A DNA stretch of 64,000 bases, from the NCBI GenBank assembly GCA_022606135.1, contig JABYQN010000013.1:62001-126000 (forward strand). Direction: 5' to 3'. How positions within the stretch are numbered: the first letter of the stretch is position 1; every line of letters starts with the position of its first letter. This DNA comes from Fomes fomentarius (lineage: Eukaryota > Basidiomycota > Agaricomycetes > Polyporales > Polyporaceae). The position numbers were made by a program, and so were the translations under genes. The notes under the pieces are model-generated. The model saw only the letters and a program-made list of their open reading frames with translations. It was not told the DNA's origin and ran no database searches. Of this stretch, positions 10,913 to 21,033 are shown piece after piece.

Positions 10913-12650
10913 ATGTCGGTGAGAGCGTTACTCGTTTGCTGGTAGATTGTTTCATGGGCTGACGTGACAATAGAAATTCTAGATGTTGTATCTGTTCACC
11001 TTTTCTATAGCATCCTGCCTATGATCGTCTCGACAATGATTTCTCATTGAGCAAGTCCCTATCTGCGCTTCCCTACTCCTAACAACTACCTATGCATTTC
11101 CTGCAAATACTGAGCCATTCATAGTTGAGTGACTGCTCACTGACTCTCGAACTGCAGGGCAACACTCACGCTCAAATCTTTGAGATCGGAAAATTCGAAC
11201 CAACTGGTATTGGAGGCTCATTTATCTCATTCCACTTCACTCTCAAAGCCCACGATATATGATTGACATCGATGATCATCCAGGTCTGAGCTCGTTGGAG
11301 CACTCTGACCTTCCTGCAAGTGCGGCGCTCATATGCTCTGTGTTTCTCCGTGAGCGCGTATCCTGGCGTAATTCGCTCCAATCTTGGGCCGCGGAGGTCG
11401 GTCACACCCGGCGTCCGGCGTTGAATGTGCGGGTGGTCAACTTGTCTGCTTCTCTTCTTCGTGCACTCCGTTAAGTATGGAGAGGCGAAACGCTAAGAAT
11501 CTCACCAGTATGGCTGGATCTTCTTGAATAAGGTAAGCGCAACTAGTCAGTATTCAGTCTATTATATGACTCACTGCCTATACAGGAGAAGGCTTCGCAA
11601 GTAACTCTGAGGGTGGACTGGTGCACTCAGAACCTCTGGACACCATTGGCTCCCCACTATCGCAGTAATGAGGGCTCATGGCTGTGCATATCTCCGCCCC
11701 GTTGTCTGATTGCCTGCATCCAAATGCCCGTTGGCCGGTGTTAAGCTGCTATACTTGACCTCATCTTCTCATGTCGCCGCCGCAATCACTCCGAAGGCCT
11801 TAGGGCGTCTGAATGCTCTCCTCTCCACCCGCTCGCCTTGAGAAGTTTCGGAGTCATTTATAGAGCTTCCTCGTTGTCGCTCATGGATAGCATATGACTA
11901 GGTTTCTCGACCTTCAGTCTGCTCTCAAACGTCTTCCGTCCCCTCCTATAGCAATGTCCGACGATGCAGAGCCGACCACGAACTTGTCCAAGGTGATCGA
12001 AGGCGAGCATAGCGAGTTAATAGCACTCAAACGAGCCGACGATGTGCCCCTCGCGAAACTGGGATATCGAAGCGAGTTCAGGCGCGAATTCTCCGTACGT
12101 CGCTTCTTCTACCTCCATGCTCGCTGGAACTTCACAGCAGCTGACGATACTCCACATTCATAGCTGTTCGAGACCATCGCGTTTGCGTTTTCGATCATGG
12201 GGCTGGCGGGGCTATTGCCTCGACATTGTCCTTCCCACTCATATCTGGTATGTCTTCATCCTTACAGGCGGGCACATCGGGATGATCTTTGGGTGGCTCA
12301 TCCCATCGCTATATGTGATGAGTGTGCTCGCGGAGCTGACCTCCGTAATGCCGTATGTCCCTCCGCACCAGTGTGGCCCTCTACTATCCAGACCCGGACT
12401 CCAGATTTATTGACACCGTATCTAGAACTAGCGCAGGTCTGTATTACGTCTCTGCCAAGCTGGCGCGGTGGCGCTGGGGATAACCGGATGGGCGAATACT
12501 ACTGGGCATGAGTGTGCGGGATCGACTACAACTGGTATGTTCTTGCTTATCTTGCCTCTCAGCGTTCGCAGCAGTGCGGTACTAACATCCCCCTGGTGCT
12601 CAGATGATCACGACCACTCTCAATGTGAATGGTGCAGAACGTGGTCGCCG
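9325..12650 (+). repeat. Segmental duplication, copy A
   Basis: From APN1 exon 2 to permease exon 5 this segment matches 16550-19868, continued after the copia element at 26408, in the same order and orientation. Intergenic DNA matches too (about 10913-11893 against 17843-18811). The copies differ by many substitutions and small deletions, so the event is old. Copy A lacks the 215-bp LTR present in copy B and so shows the empty site at 12555-12559. Confidence 0.85.
11954..12650 (+). pseudogene. 5' half of an amino-acid permease gene, copy A (broken)
   Basis: Related to fungal amino-acid/GABA/choline permeases of the APC superfamily. It begins MSDDAEPTTNLSKVIEGEH, with an upstream in-frame ATG at 11894. 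The segments LFETIAFAFSIMG, GGHIGMIFGWLIPSLYVM and GLYYVSAKLA cover the first transmembrane helices. Against copy B it has lost one base near 12200-12212 (frameshift in helix 1), 6-9 bases near 12325, about 18 bases near 12470 (TRWAPLAS region) and the start of the VSLVC stretch near 12510. Homology stops at about 12650, leaving helices 4-12 missing. Not functional. Confidence 0.8.
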
Positions 12651-13575
12651 CAGACACACGGTGGAGTGCGGCTGCGCTCCGGTTCCACTTCCGAGATGGA
12701 GAGAAAGGCGGCGAAGTCATGGCAAGGCAGAGAAAGGTGATGGATGCGATGGTGGCTGGCCGGGCTGAAGGAGCCAGGGGGCCAGGGCTGCACTCTTGCA
12801 GATATACTTCCCGGGAAGTTTGGGCGAGGACGAGGAGACGGAGTGGGATGAGCTGAAGAAGTCGAGGAGGAACACGGGAGAAGGCCCCAAAGGCAGATCG
12901 GGAGAACGCAGTCAAGGAGACGTTTTCGAGAGGTGATGACCAGGTGGCAGCGAAGAAGACTTCGGAGGAGGCAGAGAACGTCACGGTGTTGGACTAGGCA
13001 TCTCGATCGACCACACGGACCAGTGCCGCTCACTGTCGCTGATAAAAGAGGACGATCGGATCAGACGATTGTATGTATCCACGCACCTTGATTATGTTTC
13101 GCTGTGCTATGTACGACGACGAACGACGGCCACGACCTTTTCATACTCAGAAGGCGATTCAATCCTTCATTTTCAAATGCATGGGGCCCCTCGTGGTCCC
13201 ATCCCAGGACTGCGACTGTACACGGGTAGCAGCACTCTTGCGGATAGAGTACGGCGAGAACAAGGAGGTGGTGTGGGCGAAAGTTGAGGAAGACTCGGGA
13301 GAACGTTGCAAAGCCTGAGGACGCGTGCGAGGCCGGGTGATGCCCTTTTGAAGGAGGCATCAAAGGAGGTAGAGAAAAAAAGACGACGTCGATAACGTGA
13401 CGGTGCTGGTCCGTATGAGGTCTCGGAGTGCGCTCATTGCTGACAAGAGAGAGGACAACAGCTTAGTGTTCTGCAGTGCAAGAAGGGGCGATGCAGGCAG
13501 AAACAACGATTAGGTACACTACGGGAAGTTGTCATTCTCCGTGACTTTGTCGATCAACGTCAGATTCACCTCTCC
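12651..13575 (+). other. Decayed sequence with two related blocks
   Basis: No gene. About 12770-13045 and about 13190-13455 appear to be diverged copies of one another. Each has a gagga(a)nacnnGGGAGAA block, a later GGAGG(C/T)AGAGAA block, then AACGT(C/G)ACGGTG and a (C)GCTCA(C/T)TG(T/C)(C/T)G end. They look like remains of a once Glu/Lys-rich coding sequence, now full of stops. Confidence 0.35.
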
Positions 13576-15563
13576 TCAGCGAAATACGTGAGATGACTGG
13601 GTTATGATTGCGACGACGGACGACATGAACTCGAAGTAAATTGACATGGACGGCTTGAGATAAGGAGTCGATTCTACAAGTGTTAGGTCTGCCCTTGCTA
13701 TTTTAGAAAAAAGTTCATCCATCGCTCGCGCTCCGCTCCCCAACGCTCCCCAACGCTCGCGCTCTGCTTCCCAACGCTCGCGCTCTGCTTCCCAACGCTT
13801 GCGCTCCACCCTCCAATTCTCCTCCATAGATACTCGCTCCACTGCCCAACCCTTGCGCTCGTGCTTGAAATCTTCACGCTCACGCTTGAGGTCTTCAATT
13901 TCGCGCTCAAACGCCTGACGCTCCCTGGCCCGTTCCTCCTGCTTTTCCTTCTGCAGCTTCGCTCTCAGCTCATCTACAACCTTCCATGGATCTGGTATGA
14001 ATTCCGAGGCCGCCTCTGTAAACGCGTCACTTGAGCCATGCATTGTCACAGATATCAAACGGACATACCGCCAAAGCTCCCTACGGACCGATCGGACCGG
14101 TCGGATGACACCTTGCGATGACCTGGAGGAGTCGAAGTCCGCACGCCAGAGCTCTTGCCGCGCGGAAGCCCCAACGGGGACCTACGCCCACCACCCGCGA
14201 TGGCCGGCCACCCGGGACTGCTCCAGGACAGTGAGCGCCTCACATTGGAACCCCTGGACGACTTCTCCGTAGACTGACGGTCGTGCTCATCGAGCTCGGA
14301 CTCGGAGACGGCCGAAGTGTCTGAGGTCGGCATCTGGGCCGGGGTGTGCGGACTCTGAGGGATGCGAGGTTCGTACGAAGGCGCGGGTGTCTTCTGAAGG
14401 TGGGAGTCGGAGTCGGAGGCTGCGGGCGATAGAGGCATATGCACAACGGGGGGGTGCGTCAATACTGTTGTAAGCGACATCCACGAGCTATCCGTAACTC
14501 TGGATGAGTCCGGATCATACGTCGGTTTGAGTGCATGGGAACTTGAAGCCGGAGGACCATCGGCGGACGCGTCAGACGGGGGCACGTGAGCGGGCTGGCC
14601 GGCCTCGGAAGGTATGGGATCCTGTGCTGGATGCGGCGTCGACTTAGTATAAGCATCGCACACTGATAGACGGACGACAACTCCAGTTACACACCTTCCG
14701 ATGACGGACGGGTGGCACGTTCACCGGCGCCCTGCACAGTGTTGCGACCGGGCGATGCCTGTGCTGTCGACGACCATCGTCGAAGAGACAATAAATACAT
14801 ATGGGCACAGTTGCTGATTCATTGGCGACGTACCAGGGACAGGGACTTGCATCATTCGCGAGTCATCGCCAACCTCTCTGGAACCGCTGTCAGATAGCTC
14901 TTCCAAGTTCCATTCCTCAGCTGGAGGATTCGGGAACGAAGGGGAACCGACGGGTGCATCAGTGCTGAACGAGGCGTTGGATGCCTCACCCAAAGCGTTG
15001 ACGATGCACAAGATGAGTGTGTCGAGCTGATCTTCGTAGTGCTTGTAACTGGGCTTGTTGGCGAGGGGAGTAAGGAGTACGACTCGAACTAGTGGATAAA
15101 CGGCTTTCAGGTCACCGACGAATTTTCCGATTCCAGGATGTGTGGAAGGGTCGATCCATTGGAGAGGGATCGCATCTAGGTAAGACGTAGCTTCCGAGTG
15201 CAGCTTTACGGGGAAGTCATGGCTGGGATCGCCGTAGGAGGCAAGATCAAGCCCCGTAAGCTCCTTGAAGGCTGATTGAATGCCCACGAACAGGCCATCC
15301 CAGGAGTCTGAGTTCAGACTAAGTATCAGTTGCATCAGGTCTTCGGTTCGACCATGCAAGATGGCGTGGCGGATCTCATCCGCATATGTCCGTCCCAGCT
15401 CGGGCTGTACAGCAGTAACGGTGGCAGCCATGGTTGCACGTCGAGAGCGTCGAGGGTGGCGGCGGATGTTGAAGAGGTGGGGAACGCGACGTTGGAGGTG
15501 AACGTTGGAAGCAAGAGTCTGACGAGTGGTGGGAGATATATGAGTGGTGAGGGGCGTGTTCAT
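13576..15563 (-). CDS. Unknown protein with C-terminal coiled coil
   Basis: I propose exons 15563-14834, (optional 14763-14695), 14662-14069 and 14015-13576. The optional exon implies a 32-bp intron, so direct joining of 14834 to 14662, which also keeps frame, is likelier. That gives about 588 aa. The start is 15563, or the Met at 15431 if the basic N-terminus is leader. The N-terminal 240 residues look globular (TYADEIRHAILHGRTEDLM, then alternating hydrophobic helices). The middle is Ser/Pro-rich and disordered. The last exon is a highly charged coiled coil with the heptad-like repeat RWEAERE. I do not recognise a family. The gene sits between the two copies of the APN1-permease duplication and is not itself duplicated. 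Confidence 0.6.
13735..13806 (-). repeat. 21-bp tandem repeat coding for coiled-coil heptads
   Basis: About three units of a 21-bp motif (core CGCTCGCGCTCTGCTTCCCAA on the plus strand), one heptad each of WEAERER on the minus strand. Expansion by unit would keep the coiled-coil register. Confidence 0.65.
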
Positions 15564-15774
15564 GTTGAATCGATGCGAAGCCGATAACAGATATCGTCGA
15601 CGACGGACGAGGAAATGTCCCTCCGTGCGGAAACCTCTGGGGAACCTCGTGGTGTTGGCCAGCTCACGGTTGGGCGTGAACTCGTGATGTGTGACGGAAC
15701 GCGTGGCAATGTGACAGGACGTGTTCGTGACTGTTGACGCTAAGTATTCCCACTCAGAGTGACTGAGTCAGACA

Positions 15775-16549
15775 ACTTCAGAATCCCCCGACGCTCCGCC
15801 TCCTCCACCGCCAGGGCTGCTCATGAAGCCGCTCCTCTCCCGGAGAACGTACAAGATCCCACCTGCCTTATCGCAGATGCTCCCCCTCCTCTCCCTGCAT
15901 CCTCAACAGGTGAGTGTCAGCTCGACGACGTCGGAGTCAAGGACCTGGCTTGGTCTAACAACCTTTATGCCCCCCGACACTATGGAACCTCATCTTCAAA
16001 CAGCAGGTACAACACCTGAGGGCAGTTCCACCACCACCTCCCGTCTTCCTCGACCTCGAGGTTGCAGAGGACGAGCAGGTTTCTCCTGACAAGCTCCGTG
16101 CAAATCTCGAGCGACTTTATATGACTGTCGTGCATAGGTTCCCCTTATCGGTTTTGCATGTCTTCACCTCTTCTTCGCCAGACCGTCGTTGTGGCCGCTT
16201 TTGCCAAGCATATAACTTGTTTGCGCTCTTGGAACGAACCTCGCCGCACTGTCAAGTTCCGAGTCGCTGCTGTCCGTCGTTTCCACTTAGATCTATGGTC
16301 GGGAATGCTACAAGCATACAGGTGTACTTTGTCACTTGGTACCTCTCTGTCCTCCTTGCGACCATCGTGGCTATGACCCTTGCTCTCATCTTCTTCCCGT
16401 CCTCCCGTCGTGCCATGTTACCACCTGCCTGGCACCTCTGGAAACCTCGTGCAGGCACTCCTGGCACTCTGGACTCTCTTTCCGGCGCGCCCGAGGCGCA
16501 TCAGGGCGAAGCAGTCGAACAGGAAGCTTCAGAATCTGTCGCCTCCTTC
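15775..16549 (+). pseudogene. Fragment of a DUF3292-like membrane protein gene
   Basis: Scattered frames read as pieces of one protein: LWNLIFKQQVQHLRAVPPPPP then SPDKLRANLERLYMTVV (about 15975-16135), SWNEPRRTVKF (about 16229-16261), a hydrophobic span (LLATIVAMTLALIFF) and GAPEAHQGEAVEQEASESV (about 16480-16540). From memory the last motif resembles fungal DUF3292/peroxisome-type membrane proteins; I could not check this. Frames shift between pieces and there is no intact start or end. It fuses at about 16549 to the middle of APN1 exon 2, so this is a breakpoint of the duplication. Confidence 0.45.
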
Positions 16550-17842
16550 GCAGCGAACACTCTTCCTGAAGTCGTAGAGAAAGTCGGACTCGAATGCGCT
16601 GACTGGCGATTCGATCACCAAGTTTCGCATCAAGTCGTTTGGATATTTTCCCTCCCGCATCCTTCCTCATCTAGGGAATCCTGATGAGTGAGCACGTCGA
16701 TCTGTTCTGTCCCGGTTCATGTGTTCCTCCTATCAATCTGCCGCCATAGAGAGAAGAGAGAAAGGTCGTACAAGTGCTTCCTCGACGACCTGAAGCGGTG
16801 CGAACACAACTTCCAGTAAGCCAACCCGCATGATGTAAGTCATTCATTGACCAGCAATGACTTTGAGGTAGTCCTGGTCGGACAGTCGGAGTCGCGACGA
16901 TGGAAGAGAACATGGTAGCCATTCACTTATTTATAATCGATATAGTTGCACTCAATCAAGCTCTGCAGGTTTCGGCAATGTCATCTGTTCCCGTTTCTCT
17001 GAACTTGGTGGGATGATCAAGCAAGTAGAGGATAAGACTCGAGTCGGTGTATGTGTAGATACGTGTGAGTGATCTCCGCTTGACCGCTCTATGTCTTGCA
17101 GGCCACATGTACGCTGCAGTAAGTAACGACCCCGACTGTTGTATCTTCTCGTATGTCTTACAGCTGGTCTTGTAGGGGTACGACATCACGACACCAGAGG
17201 ATTGGGAGTGAGTGATCCACAGCGTTACCTGGAGCCGAATACTGATGAAATGGTTGTTAAGTACTACCAGTACGTTCCTCGTCAATAACGATCATCGACT
17301 TCACCTTACCCTAGCCCTCCCTAGTGGCTGAATTCGATCGCGACATGGGAACATTGGATTGTAAGCACATTGTCCTCCCTCACATCTGTCCTCGCCGTCA
17401 CCGTCCTAGTCCAGCGCTCAATTCATCCATACCTGTTAGAGGACACCTCGGCCTACGTACCTTCGCACGCATCGTCTCCGACCCACGCACGCGCGACATC
17501 CCGCTCGTTCCGGAAACCCCCGCATACGACGTACCGTCGACGTCTGGCATCAGTGCTGCTGCGCGTGATAGGCTCGCGAAGGAGGGCATGGGCGTGTGGC
17601 ACACGGAGGTCTCGGTACTAAATCGGCTTTTTGTACGACCTCGTGCTGGTCATTGGAAGAGAGTGACTTGGAGGATATTGGGTCGGAGATTGTGGATGCT
17701 GTGGAGAAGGCAAGGATGCGAAGGGGAAGAAGCAGGGTGGGTGGAGGGGACAGGGCGGAAAGAGGAAGGTGAAACGAAAAGCTGGTAAAGAGGACCACGA
17801 CGAGGAAGAGGACGGGTATGGTTGTTGCGACCTGGAGCATTG
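16550..17842 (+). pseudogene. apn1: Truncated AP endonuclease copy
   Basis: A nucleotide-level copy of APN1 from exon 2 to the stop, without exon 1 or a promoter. Deletions remove the HGSYLVNL part of exon 2, most of exon 4 up to the LENM metal ligand, and nearly all of exon 9 including HLNDS and DRHENIG. The acidic C-terminus is shortened and shifted in frame. The intervening introns, the 17-nt exon and the C-terminal LETPAYD-equivalent region (here PETPAYD) can still be recognised. Not a working enzyme. Confidence 0.88.
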
Positions 17843-18871
17843 AACGTCGGTGAGAGCGTTACTCGTTAGCCCGCAGATTGTCTCATGGGCTGACATGACA
17901 GATGGAAAATCCAGATATCGCATCTGTTCATCTTTACTATAGTGTCCTGCCTACGGTCGTCTCGACAATGATTTCTCGTTGAGCGGGTTGTGCATCTGCT
18001 ACAGATACTGAACCGTTTATAGTTGAGACTTCCATGCGCGAAAGGCCGCATCTAGTGAACGTATTCATCATGGATGCAGGTACGACCCATTGGTCTCTGA
18101 ACGTTCACTGACTATCTCGGACTACAGGGTGATACTCCAGACATTGACGCGCAGATCTTTGAGCAAGGAACGTTAGGACCAACCGGCACTAGAGGCTCAT
18201 TTCCACTTCACTCTCAAAGCCCACAATATATGGTTAACATCAGACCTAAGCTCGTTGGAGCCCTCTGACCTTCTACCTGCAAGTGCGGCGCTCATATGCT
18301 CTTTGTTTCTCCGTGAGCGCGTGATCCCTGGCATAACCCGCTCCAATCCTGAGTCGCGGAGGTCGGTCACACCCGGAGTCGTGCGTTGAATGTGCGGGTG
18401 CTCAGCGCGTCTGCTTCCCTGCTTCGTGCACTCCGCTAAGTATGAAGAGGAGAAACGCCGATGTTCTCACTGGTATGGCTGAATATCCTAGAACAAGGCA
18501 AGCCCGACTAGTTGGTATTCAGTCTACAATGGCTCACTACCTGTACAGGGGAAGGCTTCAGAAGTGCACTCTCTCCACTATCGCAATGAGGGTTCATGGC
18601 TGTGCATATCTCCGCCCCGTTGTCTGATCGCCTGCATCCAAATGCCCGTTGGCCGGTGTTAAGCTGCTATACTTGACCTCATCTTCTCATGCCGTCACCG
18701 CAATCACTCCGAAGCTCTTAGGGCGTCTGAATGCTCTCCTCTCCACCCACTCGCCTTGAGAAGTTTCGGAGTCATTTATAGAGCTTCCTCGCCGTCGCTC
18801 ATGGATAGCATATGACTAGGGTTCTCGACCATCAGTTTGCTCTCAAACGTCTTCCGTCCCCTCCTATAGGA

Positions 18872-19868
18872 ATGTCCGACGATGCAGAGCTGACCACAAA
18901 CTTGTCCAAGATGATCGAAGGCGAGCATAGCGGGTTAACAGCACTCAAACGAGCCGACGATGTGCTCCTCGCGAAGCTAGGATATCGAAGCGAGTTCAGG
19001 CGCGAATTCTCTGTATGTCGCTTCTTCTACCTCCATGCTCGCTGGAACTTCACAGCAGCTTACGATACTTCCACATTCATAGCTGTTCGAGACGATCGCG
19101 TTTGCATTTTTGATAATGGGCGTTGGCGGGGCGATTGCCTCGACATTGTCCTTCCCACTCATATCTGGTATGTGGTATCTACATAGCGCTACGTTTCTAC
19201 GGTGACAGTATCCCGGAACCTGATATTCGTGCACCACACGTATTCTCATATCCTTACAGGCGGGCACATCGGGATGGTCTTTGGGTGGCTTATCCCATCG
19301 CTATTTGTGATGAGCATTGCCGCTTCACTCGCGGAACTGACCTCCGCAATGCCGTACGTCCCTCCGCACCGTGGCCCTCTAACATCCAGACTCCAGGTTT
19401 ATCGACACCGTATCTAGAACTAGTGCGGGTCTGTATTACTTCTCTGCCAAGCTGGCACCGCCGCGCTGGGCGCCACTTGCGAGCTGGATCACTGGATGGG
19501 CGAATATCACTGGGCAAGTCTCTTTAGTGTGCCGGATTGACTACAACTGGTATGTTCCGGATTATCTTGCCTCTTGTAACGGCACCGTGACCGTGACCTT
19601 CCTGTTTTGGACTCACCTAGTTACGCTCTACGCTACGTCTCGTTTCTCCAGACGAACCAACGCCAGTACACGGCGTTGGTACCCGAGCCCCGTCCCACCT
19701 CGTCCTCCGTACCCTTGTACTTCGTCTCAGACCCTCGAATAAAGTCTTCGCACTCAGATCTCGCCGGGCTCGGGCCACAGCCCGTTACACCTCTCAGCGT
19801 TCACAGCAATGCTGTGCTACCAATAGTAGCTTCCCGTGACACTTGTGCTAGTGCTCAGATGATCACGA
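18872..19868 (+). pseudogene. 5' half of an amino-acid permease gene, copy B (cut by copia)
   Basis: Exons 18872-19012, 19083-19167, 19260-19353, 19418-19549 and the start of the next at 19852 are all in frame, unlike copy A. They give MSDDAELTTNL, LFETIAFAFLIMGVGGAIASTL, GGHIGMVFGWLIPSLFVM, a Pro-Thr-Ser-Ala-Gly turn, GLYYFSAKLAPPRWAPLASW, ITGWANITGQVSLV and CAQMIT. This is the amino-acid/GABA permease type of the APC superfamily, a multipass plasma-membrane transporter, up to about helix 4. The coding sequence is interrupted at ACGA (19865-19868) by the copia element. It resumes at 26408 with TALNVGSDGAINL and is lost again at the next LTR. A second in-frame ATG lies at 18812. Confidence 0.82.
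19575..19789 (+). mobile_element. Solo LTR (215 bp) in a permease intron
   Basis: It starts TGTAACGG and ends CCGTTACA, and is flanked by the 5-bp duplication CCTCT (19570-19574 and 19790-19794). The matching intron in copy A has a single CCTCT at 12555-12559, which is the empty site. TG...CA ends and a 5-bp duplication fit an LTR of a gypsy-type or TRIM element; an AATAAAG lies inside at 19738. It carries no coding frame. Confidence 0.8.
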
Positions 19869-19952
19869 TGTTGAGAACGTGCCTTATTCCATTTTGGCAA
19901 AATTCGTTGATGAGATCAGTCTTGTTTCCGTTGCATCTTGAACGAGTGGGAG

Positions 19953-20528
19953 TGTTGAACTTCCGGACTACCGGCTGTGCTCGGACCGGAGTTGTGTACA
20001 CTTGTTTATGGTCATATGATTAGATAGGCTGTGTTCCTACTTACCATTTATGGTTTTCTTTGTTCTCCTACTGTACTTTCCCATGACCATATGGTTACTG
20101 TGCATTCCTGTGCGTACCAGTGCGTTCTACACTGCACCGGACTCTTCCAGACCTTATGTCTGACTCATGCTATGACTGTATCTGACTCATACGCCGATAC
20201 GGACTCTTACTCATCGTCTTATGGCTACATGTGACTGCTTCATTCGCTGACTCATGAACTTGTTCCTCATGTATATAAGCAGTCCCTTCTACGCCCTCTG
20301 CTCTTCAGTCGTTCACTCACTGACTGAAGAGTAAGTCCCTTACATACATATGCTCTACTACCTCTTACTGACTTAGTACTTGTAGTCTCTCTTGTTGTGA
20401 CTTACAGGTACTTCACTATGCAATTCAGTCGTTCACTCACTGACTGAAGATCTCTCTTGTTGTGACTTACAGTCCCTCTCTGTTGTGACTTACAGTCGCT
20501 CCTCGCCTTACAGGTTCAGAGTTCACCA
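19953..20528 (+). repeat. 5' LTR of the copia element
   Basis: TGTTGAAC...GTTCACCA, 576 bp. TATATAAG at 20272-20279 is the promoter TATA. Downstream are two copies of a GTTCACTCACTGACTGAAGA block and repeated TGTTGTGACTTACAG units that look like splice acceptors. A textbook donor GTAAGT lies at 20331-20336. Confidence 0.93.
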
Positions 20529-21033
20529 GGTTATGAGCCCTGCACTCTAATCAGTTGCTCCTCTGTCGACACTCTGCGCGCAAACTCTGTTCGTCGACTC
20601 TCTGCCCGTGCACTCTTCTCCATTTTCCCTAACTCTTGACTGTGCCCTCCGACACTGCTGCCAGGGGGACTTTACTGCGCTTGTGACGCAGCCCTGAGCG
20701 CTTTTAGTAGTAGCTATCTAGTATCTTTGTACAACCTTTGGTGCTTTCGCGGCACACGGGTTTTCAAGTATCCTCAGCCAGGCCACGCACTTGCGCCCGC
20801 CAGCTGTTGTAGCCGGGGTGGTTATCACCTTTGGACCAGAGGACAACCGTTCGGACCCTCCTTACTATACTCTTTTTGATACCTAGACTCGTATAGCTTT
20901 TCTTGGGCACAGTTGGCGACTTCTATCTGGATTGTTGGGAATATCGGCTTCCTGACCTTCTGGCTCACCTCAATAGGTGTTCTTCTCTACCAGATCTCGC
21001 ATGTGGCAAGTCAATCATCGCGTTTTTCTCTGA

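Larger units (their letters stand above)
16550..19868 (+). repeat. Segmental duplication, copy B (left part)
   Basis: Matches 9340-12610 of copy A in order and orientation. The left breakpoint lies inside APN1 exon 2, next to a DUF3292-like fragment. The right end is pushed away by the copia insertion at 19869; homology resumes briefly at 26408 (CTGCTCTCAATGTG). Confidence 0.85.

Noticed and set aside
19575..19789. DNA-transposon MITE
   Set aside because: Eight-base inverted ends alone would allow it, but TG...CA ends, a 5-bp duplication and an internal AATAAA fit a solo LTR better. Not fully excluded.
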